From NCBI GenBank assembly GCA_001939145.1, contig LSRX01000133.1:732760-796759 (forward strand): 64,000 nucleotides of DNA. Direction: 5' to 3'. The number at the start of each line of letters is the position of its first letter. Within the stretch, counting starts at the first letter, position 1. Positions 54,282 to 64,000 of the stretch are shown here, piece after piece. Origin of the DNA: Symbiodinium microadriaticum. Lineage: Eukaryota; Sar; Dinophyceae; Suessiales; Symbiodiniaceae. A model generated the notes under the pieces. It searched no databases, was not told the DNA's origin, and saw only the letters and a list, made by a program, of their open reading frames with translations. The position numbers and the translations under genes were made by a program.

Positions 54282-54422
54282 AGGGTTTAGGGTTTTAGGA
54301 TTTTGGGGCTTAGGGTTTAGGGGGTTTAGGGGCTTAGGGGGTTTAGGGTTTAGGGGCTTAGGGTTTAGGGGGTTTAGGGGCTTAGGGGGTTTAGGGTTTA
54401 GGGGTTTAGGGTTTAGGGGTGC
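54282..54422 (+). repeat. TTTAGGGG array with 48-bp period
   Basis: A block starting GGGGCTTAGGGTTTAGGGGG at 54305 recurs at 54353. Confidence 0.92.
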
Positions 54423-54474
54423 ATTAGGACCGTTTCGGAGGTATGGGCAACGTTGACAATGAAGCGTCTGTAAG

Positions 54475-54655
54475 GATTGCCTATAAGGTTTGCTATAAAA
54501 GGATCTACACGGGGTTATAAAGGCTTACCATCAAGGGACTTGGGGTTATATAGGGGCTTTATGAGTCTATATGGGTATACAGTGGTTATAAAGGGTATTA
54601 GGATTAGGGGTCCCTTCTAGGGGTCCCTCCTATTGTCCCTTAATACCATAAGGAT
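54475..54655 (+). mobile_element. Dispersed repeat family K, copy 2
   Basis: TATTAGGATTAGGGGTCCCT and GGGGTCCCTCCTATTGTCCC match the reverse complement of 13450-13500, preceded by repeated GGTTATA words. Confidence 0.5.
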
Positions 54656-54729
54656 TCTGTGTGGCTTCAACTGTTTTGCGGGGTCAAGCTCTTGGGCTTC
54701 AGGACTTAGGTGGCTGAAGGGAGATAAGC

Positions 54730-55040
54730 CCTCAACCCTAAAACCCTGAACCCTGAAGCCTGAAATTGCGATTCCGATGTTCGGCTTCAGGGCCCTGGGA
54801 TGTGGGGTTTTGGGGCTTCAGGGCTCTCAGGCGTAGGGTTCTCGGATCTGGGGCTTCAGGATTTAGGGGTTCAGCCAGGGGCCCGTAGCTTTGAGGGTTT
54901 GCAGAGGGTGGGAACCCTGAAACCCTAAACCCGGGTTGACGCGTTTAGGCTTCGGGGCCTGAGCTTTGCGCTCTAACCCTCGACCCGCGAACCGCAGGCC
55001 GGGAGCTAACTCCAAACCCTGAGCCCTTTGCGACCGGAAT
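54730..55040 (+). other. Decayed telomere-like and unique spacer
   Basis: Loose CCCTGAAGCC and TTCAGGG words. Minus 54945-55190 is open, partly over a family E copy. Confidence 0.4.
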
Positions 55041-55043
55041 ACG

Positions 55044-55139
55044 GGGGCCTACACAATCACCAATACTCTTTTGGGGCTTCCTTATTGCAGTTATAGTGTA
55101 GTTACCCCGAAATCCTGTTCTGACAAAAAAAGGCCCCTG
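55044..55139 (-). mobile_element. Family E element, copy 8
   Basis: GGGGGCCTACACAATCACCA, TACTCTTTTGGGGCTTCCTT, then TAGTTACCCCGAAATCC and AGGCCCCTG at the end. Confidence 0.75.
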
Positions 55140-55301
55140 TGTTATAGAACCCTTATAGTCTCCCTTATCGGCCCCTAGAATACACCCCAAATCCTAAATG
55201 TTAGCTCTCGATCTACGACCCCCAAACCGGGCGGAATGGCGGTCTGCACTCGACCAAACAGGCCTGACCGCCCATGACTCCTGGCTGTGCAGGCTTGGCT
55301 A

Positions 55302-55414
55302 CTTGGAGATTCCATGGGTAGTTATAAGTCGGGGTTATAAGTCCCCCTAATCTGGGTTATAAGTATAGTCACCCTACTTATGACCCCATTTATAACTACC
55401 CCTGAACCCCCAAG
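55302..55414 (+). mobile_element. MITE family A, copy 13
   Basis: 113 bp; ends CTTGGAGATTCCATGGGTAG and ACCCCTGAACCCCCAAG. TA on both flanks. Confidence 0.88.
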
Positions 55415-55654
55415 TATGGGCCTTGAGTTTTCGGGTTCAGGGCTTTGGGTTCAGGCTTCTGGACGTGGGGCTTGGTGTTCAGGAGTGTGGGTTTCCCGGA
55501 TGGCGCCTTCCCGATTTACAGAGGTTCAGGGTTTGAGGATTGCGTGTAGAGCGCAGCCCTAAACCCTAAACCCTTGGGTCTTCCTTCCGGTCGGGGTTTA
55601 GGGCTAAAGGTGCCGTTGCAGCTTCGGGGTTGGAGGCCTTGAGGCTTGTGACAT

Positions 55655-55747
55655 AGGGTATGATTAGAAGAGGGCTATTTGGGGCCCATTATACTATAGT
55701 TATACTAAGGAACCCCCAAAAGAGTATTGGTAATTATTTAAGCCCCT
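55655..55747 (+). mobile_element. Family E element, copy 9
   Basis: TGATTAGAAGAGGGCTATTT at the left, ATACTATAGTTATACTAAGG in the middle and TTATTTAAGCCCCTA at the right; reverse orientation to the copy at 55044. Confidence 0.75.
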
Positions 55748-55749
55748 AA

Positions 55750-56157
55750 ACCCTAAACCCTCAACCCGAAACCCTAAATTTTAACTCCTAAACACTCAAT
55801 ATTCTAAACTGCCGTTGGAAGATCTCGTAGGCTTCCGCGACCCAAAACAGATCCACCTGTTTGTGCCTTCGGGCAAGGGAGGTTCGGATGTTGGTGCTTT
55901 AAACCCTAAACCCTAAACCGTCATAGGAGCACGGCACGCCCAAGAGCAGGACCAAGCCGGGTGGCTCGTCTACACTGGGTTTTGGAATTTTTGTTGTGGT
56001 TTGTAGGAGGGTTTCCCCGTCGGGCGTGGTCCACATAGCATCGTTTCCCATACTACAAGATCTAGAAAGTCCGTGAACTCCTGAACTCTCAACCACCTTG
56101 TGTAGGTATGTACAGTAGAAGCCCAAACGCTGGAAACCCAATAGCCTCAACCCTTTG
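55750..56157. other. Unique spacer
   Basis: Minus 55899-56207 is open for 102 codons without a motif. A short CCCTAAA pair sits at 55901-55918. Confidence 0.35.
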
Positions 56158-56235
56158 GAGTGATGTATAGGGAATCCCAGCACTAACTGTCCTAATCCGG
56201 TTTCCAACTTTTTTGGGGGCTTACTTTCACCCTAT
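56158..56235 (+). mobile_element. Dispersed repeat family L, copy 1
   Basis: AATCCGGTTTCCAACTTTTT and upstream GGGAATCCCAGCACTAACTG match 59822-59935. No TIR is evident. Confidence 0.55.
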
Positions 56236-56273
56236 AAAAACCACTTATGACACCCCACGAGCTTCGGCTTCTG

Positions 56274-56354
56274 ACCCTAAACCCTAAACCCTAATAAGCC
56301 CTAAACCCTAATAAGCCCTAAACCCTAATAAACCCTAAACCCTAATAAACCCTG
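56274..56354 (-). repeat. CCCTAAA array with 17-bp period
   Basis: CCTAAACCCTAATAAGC or CCTAAACCCTAATAAAC repeats four times at 17-bp steps. Confidence 0.93.
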
Positions 56355-56440
56355 CGCCGGTGCAGTTGTCGGAGGAGTCAAAGTCGTAGACGCAAGGGTC
56401 GCTCACCTCCGGGAGCACCTCCACAGCGTTAAAAGGGCGG

Positions 56441-56487
56441 GTTTAGGGTGTAGGGTTTAGGGTTTGGGGTTTAGGGTTTAGGGTTGG
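56441..56487 (+). repeat. TTTAGGG array
   Basis: About six units, 87 bp after a CCCTAAA array facing the other way. Confidence 0.9.
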
Positions 56488-56499
56488 CTCGGAAAGTTG

Positions 56500-57720
56500 G
56501 GAGAGCAGGGATGGGGTTTTAAGGTTTAGGGCTTAGGATTTTGGGTTTGGGAAACTTGGCACAGCGTAAACGCAAACTCTTAACCTCCAAAACCTTAATC
56601 AAGCCGGGCTTAGATCATTTGGGTCTGTGACGGTCTGCGAAACGGGGACCCTAAACCCTGAAGCCACTCCACCAACCTGTAATGAAGGCCTGCAGCTGAA
56701 TCGCCACCTCTTACTTCAAGTCAAGCACGCCCTCCAACACACAGCACCGCGTTGATGTCAATTGAACTCCACACCTCTCCCCATAGCAACACGTAAAGTC
56801 CCAAATGCACAAAGCTCAAGCACCAGCCACACCTTTGTTCCTGACCTTTCAATATGTATGACCCAGAACCTAAACCCTGAACCAGAAACCCTCCACATCG
56901 ACCTCTATCTCAACACATGCGATGATAGCAGGGCCCTCAGCCCTCAGAAGCAGCGGAGGACTTAGGCACGAAAAAGAGACCAGGGCCAGGCGAAGATAAG
57001 CTTTGGGGGCGTATAAGCAGACGTGATGGGTTTAGGGTAGTAGGCGTCTGATGAAGAATGCCCCGGCTTCCCTCAACAAGGATCAGGGGTCGACCCTGCT
57101 TTAAGTTTTGGGCACGCAAAAGATTAAATGTGGGTCTTACCGCATTCATGCTGCTCGAAGAAACCAAGAGGATCAACGGCACCAGCAGTTGGTCAAGTGC
57201 AGCACTGCGAGCTTTCCATATGTAGGCCCATCCCTAGAAGCCCTGGAACCTGGAACCTACTTGCACCTAAACCCCAAATCAGAGACCCTAAATCCGTAGG
57301 CCCTGAAGCCGCAATACTCTCAAGCCCAAAGGCCGCAGGCCCTGAACAGCTGCCAGGGCCCCGCACGCACGGCACGAGCTCATCACAGCCGGAAAGAGAG
57401 GAGGTGACGGTCTGGGAAAAACAGAGTTACAGTGTAGGGCTTAAGCCCTAAACCCTACACCCTAAACCCTAAAATTGGGCTCACGATAGCTTGTCAGAAG
57501 ATAGTCAGTTGCTCGGCTCAAAGCACACACGGTTCGAGAGTTTTTGCGGCATCCTGAGCGAACTGCATGCCCACAGGAATAGCCGCCTCTATTCACAGGC
57601 ATTTGCCCGCCGTTCCGTAGTTGTAAGGTTCTCTTTCTTCTTCATGGACCTGAAGTTTGTCGCTGACTGCCTGGGCTATGCGCAACTACAAACCCATACA
57701 CTACTCATAGATACATGTGT
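56500..57720. other. Unique spacer
   Basis: Plus 57128-57451 and minus 57193-57375 oppose one another. A CCCTAAA run at 57446-57472 ends the first. No gene is called. Confidence 0.35.
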
Positions 57721-57724
57721 ATGT

Positions 57725-58095
57725 TTGTACCTATATATATGTATGTGTGCATGCATGCCAGCATGACTGTATGCAAGCATGTATGCATGCATGTATCTAA
57801 GTTTGCATGCATGCATGTATGCATATACAAGTAAGCCACCCGGCGTGATGCATGCCCCCGATTAGCAAGCCTCACTTCCTAAAGGTCCCAGGAGGGCGCC
57901 AAGATTAGGCTTGTATGCGCTCGCGCGTGCGTGCATGGATGGATGGGTGGGTGTGGATGTCGGCATGGGCGTGGGCGTGTGGGCATGGGTATCTGTATGT
58001 ATGTATGTATGTATGGGTGGACGGGTCGATGCATGGATAGATGGATGGATGGATATACATATACATATACATATATATATATATATACATGGATA
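57725..58095. repeat. ATGC, GTAT, GGAT and TA microsatellites
   Basis: ATGC/GTATGCATGC units at 57738-57826, then GGATGGGTGG, (GTAT)n, (GGAT)n and a TACATA/TA run at 57935-58095, separated by about 100 bp of unique sequence. Confidence 0.9.
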
Positions 58096-58227
58096 GATGT
58101 TCTTGTACATCTCTGCGTGTGTTTGGGAGCATGTTTGACTGGCTCCGCTATCTTCAGGCGTAAGAAGTCAGACTGGTCGACGGGCAGCTGGTCTTACGAC
58201 TCACCCCCGAACCCCAAGCCTCTGCAA

Positions 58228-58338
58228 CTGGGTTCTTTTAAGGGATTTCATTTAAGTTACCATAATAGGGATCTATAGTACATAGTTTGGTTTCCTTATT
58301 ATGGGTAACTTAAATAGAATCCCTTAACAAGAGCCCAG
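58228..58338. mobile_element. Palindromic MITE-like element G
   Basis: 111 bp; left CTGGGTTCTTTTAAGGGATT and right TCCCTTAACAAGAGCCCAG, inner arms CATTTAAGTTACC and GGTAACTTAAATAG. Single copy here. Confidence 0.85.
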
Positions 58339-58339
58339 G

Positions 58340-59030
58340 CAAGTCCCGCCTCTTAACAACTCTCGACCCCTGCACCCTGCAACATGAACCTTACACCAAA
58401 GCAAGAGCTACCGGCACCTCCTAGACATAGCGATTCAAGAATTACAATGAGGTGTGTTAGACTAGATCAGAGGGGCTAAAAGTACATAAGGGGAAGGCCT
58501 TCGTACTTATTCCGAGCCCCAGATTACTGATAGTAAATATTGATGCATGGCTGAACTAAATAAGCTTAAACCGCGAGGCTCTGGGGCGAGGCGATTGCGA
58601 TAAACATTAGCACTTTTAACAAAGGCAATAGTTTTGCTTTGTTGTTGCTAACACTACTGCAAGACACAATGAAAGTACTCTCAACAGCACCAAGACGACC
58701 AATGATCATACAAATAGACTCTCCAGACCGAACACCCTAAACCCCAAAAAACCGGGATTCTGCACGCTGAGCCTTAAACCCCACATCCTCAACATGAAAC
58801 CCAACATCCTAAAGCCTAAAACCCACCCAAAATTACAGCCAAAATGATACCGATTTTTCTTCAGTCGACGTGCCCCTACACCTAACCCGTAAACCTTCCC
58901 CCAAAAGCCAAAAAGCTATCCCTGGGCTGCCCGGCGCAGTCATCGTGCAGCGTGCAGGTCAGCTCCGCGAAGCCGAGCTGGGTTTCGGGTTTCGGGCGGG
59001 GTTTGGGAGTTTGGGGTTTGGGGGCTTAGA
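58340..59030. other. Unique spacer
   Basis: An imperfect palindrome GGGGCTAAAAGTACATAAGG facing TTATTCCGAGCCCC lies at 58470-58530. No gene is seen. Confidence 0.35.
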
Positions 59031-59307
59031 CTTTAGGGTTTAGGGTTTCGGGTTTCGGGCTTCTGCAGTGGATGGGTTATGTAGGGGTTCGGAAACAAGT
59101 GCAACAGGGCATTGATTAGGGACGATAAGGCAATGCTGTAGAACTAACTGAGCACTAGGTCAATAGAAAGGGCCTTCGTTTTCAAATCGACAAAGGATTC
59201 ATAAGTGGTTGTAAGCTTTTAGAGGTTTGTGTTTTTTGGCTGTTGGGGTTCAATCTTATTTCGAGGCCTTGACAGACCCAAGTGTTTGGATATTTTCTGT
59301 CTCGCTT

Positions 59308-59414
59308 TATGGCTAATTCTCTAAATTAGGGTCCCTTTTAGGGTCCTGCTCATACGGGTGCCGTACTATTTTTGGGACCTGAAAAGGGGCCCCAATTTGG
59401 AGAAACCCCATATA
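59308..59414 (+). mobile_element. MITE family B, copy 6
   Basis: TATGGCTAATTCTCTAAATT at the left, GGAGAAACCCCATATA at the right, core ACGGGTGCCGTACTATTTTT. Confidence 0.82.
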
Positions 59415-59515
59415 GATTGCAAGGCTATAAGGCAATTGGCATTGCTAACACTTGGCCGAGGGCTTTCGGGCTTAGCATCATCCTAAACTCCTTGAACCTG
59501 AAGCCCGAAACCTTG

Positions 59516-59606
59516 TTTAGGGTTTTAGGCTCTTGGGGTTTAGGGTTTAGGGGTTTCGGGTTTAGGGGTTTAGGGGTTTAGGGTTTAGGGCTTAGGGCTT
59601 AGGGTT
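59516..59606 (+). repeat. TTTAGGG array
   Basis: Mixed TTTAGGG, TTTAGGGG and CTTAGGG, about 12 units. Confidence 0.9.
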
Positions 59607-60080
59607 GTGAGATCCCGTATCGAAGCCGTAAAGCCCAACAGACCCTGTCGTTCAACCCTAAGCCCGAGACCCGTCTCGGCTTCCCTTATTTTTTTCAACA
59701 GACCTGCTCAAACACCAGGTCTCTTAACCCTGAACCCTGAGCAGCTGGAATCCCTCAAGACCTCATCTCTCAGTGTAGAGGCCCCAAAAGTTGGACACCC
59801 AAGAGCCTCACTCCTCCCTAAGAGCAATGTTATGGGGAATTCCAGGGCTAGATTGTCCTTAATCCGGTGTAGGGTGTTGGGCTTCGGGCTTTTTTTTCCG
59901 GTTTCCAACTCTTTGGTGTTTACCATAACTCTAAAGCCACAAGAGCCGCGAGCGCACAGGACCAAACCCCCCCGACAACTCAGCAGCCTGAAGGCCGTGG
60001 AAGAATTAATTACAGGCTTTTTCTGGCGTTTTATCGGCTTTTACCAAGGGCTTTGGATTTTGGAAGGGTTTCGGGCTTAG
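59607..60080 (+). other. 157-codon open plus frame, not accepted as a gene
   Basis: The frame begins directly after a TTTAGGG array and crosses a family L repeat copy (59822-59935), so much of it is repeat. The C-terminal part (EELITGFFWRFIGFYQGLW) is hydrophobic. No motif is recognised. Confidence 0.25.
59822..59935 (+). mobile_element. Dispersed repeat family L, copy 2
   Basis: GGGAATTCCAGGGCTAGATT, then AATCCGG and GGTTTCCAACTCTTTGGTG, aligned with 56158-56235 but with about 35 bp extra in the middle. Confidence 0.55.
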
Positions 60081-60297
60081 GGTTTCAAGGGCTTCGGGTT
60101 GACATTAAGCTTTGCAAAGGTTTCGAGTTTAGGGCCCAACAATGGAAACACAGATTCCCGAAACGCTGCATCCTCGAAGCGCACGCCTCAAAGCCCGGAC
60201 GGGTTCGGGTTAGGAGTCTGGTGTTAAATGGGGTTCAGGGCCTTAACATGGCTTATTGAGGGATTCATTAAGATTTAGCACCACGCCCCCAACTCCC

Positions 60298-60376
60298 ACC
60301 CTAAACCCTAAAAACCCATAACCACCCACCCTAAACCGTGAGCCCTGAACCCTAAAATCCCCTAAACACCCCCCCC
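60298..60376 (-). repeat. CCCTAAA array ending in a C-run
   Basis: About seven degenerate units and a run of 14 C. Confidence 0.85.
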
Positions 60377-60617
60377 CCCCCCAAGATGGAGCCCGTTTTA
60401 ACGGCGGCTAGACGGCATAGCCCGGCATGCAGCGCCATTGATTGAAGCCCAGAGGATCGCGATAGCCTGCCATGGCTTTGAGGCTTGGGGGGGGGGACCT
60501 GCTATTACAAAACTAACAGCTGTTTTTGTGGATGTAACATGGATAAACACTAATTAGTACTATTATGCGTGGTTAGTTTTTGTTGATTCCCATTCGTATT
60601 ACTGTTGCTGCACCTAT

Positions 60618-60859
60618 TACTATTACTATTACTATTACTATTACTATTACTATTACTATTACTATTACTATTACCATTACCATTACCATTACCATTACCA
60701 TTACTTATTACTATTATTATTATTATTATTACTATTATCATTATGATTACTACATTTACTATCGCGAGTACCACTACTATTACTATTGCTAGTACTATTG
60801 CCATACTGATACCATTACGATTACCTATACTTTCGCTTTCCCATTACTACTACTACCAC

Positions 60860-60904
<45 letters not shown>

Positions 60905-60905
60905 T
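60618..60905. repeat. ATTACT, ATTACC and TAC microsatellite
   Basis: (ATTACT)n shifts to (ATTACC)n, then (TTA)n, an irregular part, and a (TAC)n run at about 60864-60903. Open frames on both strands are repeat-derived. Confidence 0.95.
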
Positions 60906-60999
60906 CACTATCGCGATCACTATCATTATCACTGTTACATCTAATGTGACTATTGCTATTGGTATTGTTATTGGCATGATTGTAATTACTATTTACTCT

Positions 61000-61310
61000 T
61001 ACCAGTGCTATCATTAGAGAGAAGACGGTACACCATTGCTATCATTACGCTTCTTCTTAATATTACAAGTATTATTGATAGTATTTGAACACTCTGACTA
61101 TTCTGATTAATTATTATTGTCTTGGGGGTTTAGGAGTTGGTCGGGGCGTCTAGAATTTAGGATTTAGATTTAAGTGCTGCGGTTTGGGGGCTCGGGTTGT
61201 TGAGGCGACTTGGGGTGTAGAGTTCCGAGTTTACAGACCATTAGTCTTAGCCCTGGATACTAAATCCTCGACCCCACTCCCTACAACTTCGAACCCTGAA
61301 CGGTGAAGCC
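61000..61310. other. AT-rich unique spacer
   Basis: Scattered ATTA words continue the microsatellite composition. No gene is seen. Confidence 0.4.
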
Positions 61311-61313
61311 CTA

Positions 61314-61387
61314 CCCTTTAAAGGAACCCTTATGGATCCCTTTAAAGGAACCCCTATAGGTACCCTTTAAAGGAACCCTTATAGTAG
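61314..61387 (-). repeat. Three-copy 25-bp tandem repeat
   Basis: CCCTTTAAAGGAACCC starts at 61314, 61338 and 61363. Each unit contains a short palindrome CCTTTAAAGG. It resembles the insert found in family A copies 11 and 12. Confidence 0.92.
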
Positions 61388-61612
61388 CACAGGATCCTGG
61401 CCCTAAAACCCTAAGGCCCTAAGCCCTGCAGACCCTAAACACGGGACTGCACCTGGCGGGACGTAGGTCGGAAAAGGGCACTGCATCACGCACTGCGGAG
61501 CCGGGCCTGTTTGCTGGAACTCAAAGAACTACATGAAGCATTATAGGGCCCTTAACATGGGGATCATCTAACGCACACTAACTATTCCGACACGTATGTT
61601 GTCAGAAGCAAT

Positions 61613-61670
61613 ATAGGGCCTTAATAGTTGGAACAAGATTTGGGGGTATAGGGGTGCAATTTAGTATGAG
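61613..61670 (+). mobile_element. Family E left-end fragment
   Basis: ATAGGGCCTTAATAGTTGGA with AAGATTTGGGGGTATAGGG matches the left half. Confidence 0.55.
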
Positions 61671-62380
61671 TATGCAGAAGGAATGCAAGGGGATAGTGTA
61701 ACTGCTTAGTCCCACCTGTATATTGCAAGAAGTAGGGTTTGCATTAAGTGCTAGCGTCGTCAAGAGAAATTCATTATTTACACTAACCACACAAGCACTC
61801 ATGAGAAGCGGACTAATACCGACATGGTAACAACGCAGGTTGTAGTACCGCTGCTTGCCACCATGGTATTCATGGTACTCATATCTGTCAATCACTGTCG
61901 CGATCAAAATGATGGCTCCGCAGCGTAAATTGAACCGCAGCCTGCGAAGCCCTAGCCCTAAACCCTAAACCCTAAACCCTAAGCCGTTAACCCTAATTGC
62001 CTCTTTCGTTTGTGCTTTGTGCTACGAGGCGCCGTTCGGCGTACCTGGGTGAAGACAAAGGGATGCTTCTCACCGCATCGACGAACCAGAAGAAATGCTT
62101 TCCCGCGAATTTGGATCATTTTGTCTCTCTTGCTTGCTTGAAATTTCTGCTACTTTGAATTCCGGCAACAATAGTAAGCAGTAGCTTGCTGCAAGTCTTC
62201 TTGTGAGGATTTATGAACTTTAGTCCTTGACATTGCCATGATCATGCTTGCTTCTAGTGATTCTAGTGGTGGTGGTGCTGTTGCTTCGTGTATGGTAATG
62301 TAAAGATGTTCCCTTCTTCTGATGGTTGTCAGTACGCTTTGTTCATCTTGGTGTCAGCTCGTCTTCCCAGTCTTGCTTTA
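61670..62380. other. Unique spacer with a short CCCTAAA array
   Basis: The array at 61950-61996 has about five units. Minus 61602-61907 is open but begins in a family E fragment. No gene is called. Confidence 0.4.
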
Positions 62381-62388
62381 CGATTTTT

Positions 62389-62556
62389 TAAACTAGATAC
62401 TATATACGACAAACCATATACTATAGAGCATAGACTATGTACTATATACTATGTACGATATACTGTATAAGATATACCATATATTATATACTAGTTACTG
62501 TATACTGTATTCTGTATACTGCACTACGCCATAATATACCATAAGGTATAGCATAT

Positions 62557-62597
<41 letters not shown>

Positions 62598-62610
62598 TAT
62601 ATCATATATA
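62389..62610. repeat. TATACTATA degenerate repeat and (TA)n
   Basis: Many units of ACTATATACTATGTAC type followed by a pure TA run at about 62561-62595. Confidence 0.88.
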
Positions 62611-63310
62611 TACACACCAGCATATGCTACAATAGTCTCCAAATCCCTGCAATGCGCAACCAGAAGAGGAAGACTGCCGGGCGCAAAGCTGAGCGTGGGC
62701 GGCAAAGAGGCGGTGTTATCTCGGTGCAGAAGGTTTCGGGACGTAGGGCAAGGATTGATAGGGCTTGGGGTTTCGGGTTTAGGGTACGGAAATTGGGTGT
62801 AAGGTTTGCGGGATTTTGAGCTTTGGTAAGGGTTTGGGGTGTGGGTTTGGGGTGCTGGGATCAGGAGTTAGAAACATTCCTAGGTGAGATCCCCTCAAAC
62901 CCAATCAAGGGGAGGTGCATGTATTTTGCAAACCCCTCCGAATAAGCTGGCCTGGCCAGACACCTTAACCTTCGGCTGAGCGGAGTTTTCTGCTCAGGCT
63001 GTTGCATGGGAGATCTGGATTTGGGACTGAAGTTGGTCTGGATGCGGCTGCAAAACATGTTCATGAATGAACCAACAGATTCCATGGATGCCTCAAACCG
63101 TAGATGCAGGAATTTAGACTTGCGCTTGGGAGGTAGCCTAACGACCGAAACAAGAACGCAAACCCACTGTCCAAACCCAAACCCTTACAGCTCACTTTCC
63201 AATTTGTCTACCCCAAACCCTAAAGCCCAATTTACACCATAAGGTGGAGGGCTTGAGCCCTAAATCCTTAAGTCGAGCGCCAAAAACCCAGCACCCAGAT
63301 CTAGACCCTA
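62610..63310. other. Unique spacer
   Basis: Minus 62861-63085 and plus 63006-63242 overlap. The plus frame ends in NPNPYSSLSNLSTPNPKA from decayed telomere text. No gene is called. Confidence 0.35.
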
Positions 63311-63420
63311 CTTGGAGGTTCATGGGTAGTTATAAGTGGAGTTATAGGTAGGGTAACTATGCTTATAACCCATATTAGGGGACTTATAACCCTACTTATA
63401 ACTACCCATGAACCTCCAAG
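63311..63420 (-). mobile_element. MITE family A, copy 14
   Basis: 110 bp, with 19-bp outer TIRs perfect and TA on both flanks. The best-preserved copy in minus orientation. Confidence 0.93.
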
Positions 63421-63516
63421 TACCTCTCAGCCCTCAACTCCAGGATCTACCGGTAGCCCCTAAACCGGCCCCAATCCTACGCGGCAGTAGGTTATGACCC
63501 CAAAAATTCATGCTGT

Positions 63517-63562
63517 TTAGGGTTTAGGGTTTAGGGAAAGTTTAGTTTTTAGGTTTAGGGCT
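63517..63562 (+). repeat. TTTAGGG array
   Basis: Three perfect units then decayed ones. Confidence 0.9.
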
Positions 63563-63854
63563 TAATTATAACCGAGTTGTAACCCCTTAAAACAGTCGGG
63601 CTAGCTGAAGACCCGGGCCAGAGGGACACATCGCCCCGGCGTGGGGGATGCGGGTGCCCTCCGCCAACCACTCCTGGGAAACGAGAGGCTTCGTGCCTTG
63701 TAGGGTCATGTAGAGCCCAGTACGGAAGCTTGATACCTTAAACCCTACAGACTACAGTAAACCCTCAACCGAATAGAGTTTTGAAGTATGCAATTTCATA
63801 CATGTTATATTTAAGAAGCCCCTAAGCACTAATGTTGGTAAATTGTCCAGGGTC

Positions 63855-63965
63855 TACCTGAATCTGTCTATCTACCTATCTACCCATCTGTCGATCTATC
63901 TATCTATCTATCTGCATAAAACTGAAACTGCATATATATACATATATATACATAGGTATATACAT
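63855..63965. repeat. CTAT and TA microsatellite
   Basis: Interrupted CTAT/CTAC/CATC units followed by TATATACA. A family E right-end fragment (AAGCCCCTAAGCACTAATGT) lies just upstream at about 63817. Confidence 0.88.
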
Positions 63966-64000
63966 ATAGAATATAGATATTAATGTGATGAAGCAGTTGG

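Overview
This window looks like eukaryotic nuclear DNA that is gene-poor and crowded with repeats. It shows no operons, ribosome binding sites, densely packed long reading frames, rRNA or tRNA that I can recognise. Short runs of the TTTAGGG/CCCTAAA telomere heptamer and decayed variants are scattered across all 64 kb in both orientations. That repeat is the telomere unit of land plants, many green algae, dinoflagellates and chromerids. A protist alga of one of these groups fits, but no sequence here fixes the species.

Three layers make up most of the window. (1) More than 60 interstitial telomere-type arrays of about 20 to 450 bp, many showing secondary higher-order periods (14, 16, 17, 30, 48, 52 and 57 bp). 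(2) At least nine families of short, nearly palindromic MITE-like elements of about 80 to 190 bp. The main ones are family A (14 copies, TIR CTTGGAGGTTCATGGGTAG, apparent 2-bp target duplication), family B (GGGTAGTTCTCTAAA, 6 copies plus a fragment), family C (GGGGGTTTCCGAAA, 3), family D (CCCAGAGACTCCAAAA, 2) and family E (AGGGGCCTTAAT, about 13 including fragments). No transposase was found, so all appear non-autonomous. (3) Microsatellites, including a pure (ACGC)n tract of 892 bp, long CATA/GA and ATTACT compounds, and an ACN triplet tract.

Layout: 1-12 kb is telomere-type arrays, tetranucleotide repeats and unique spacer. 12-31 kb holds most family A copies and the giant ACGC tract. An assembly gap lies at 31274-31439. 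31-40 kb is arrays with unique spacer and the clearest cases of telomere repeats sitting between duplicated target sequence. 40-46 kb is comparatively poor in telomere repeats and holds the best, still weak, exon candidates. A 988-bp gap lies at 46234-47221. 47-54 kb holds family A to D copies, a four-unit hairpin array and a local duplication. 54-64 kb returns to arrays, family E and TA-rich simple sequence.

I find no confident protein-coding gene. A rough estimate (about 6000 stop codons over six frames, 61/64 chance per codon of staying open) predicts about ten open runs of 130 codons by chance, so open frames alone prove nothing. Candidate exons are listed with low confidence where splice-like signals or composition add something. 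The most interesting signal is how telomere repeats seem to have been pasted into the genome: several arrays lie exactly between two copies of the same target sequence.
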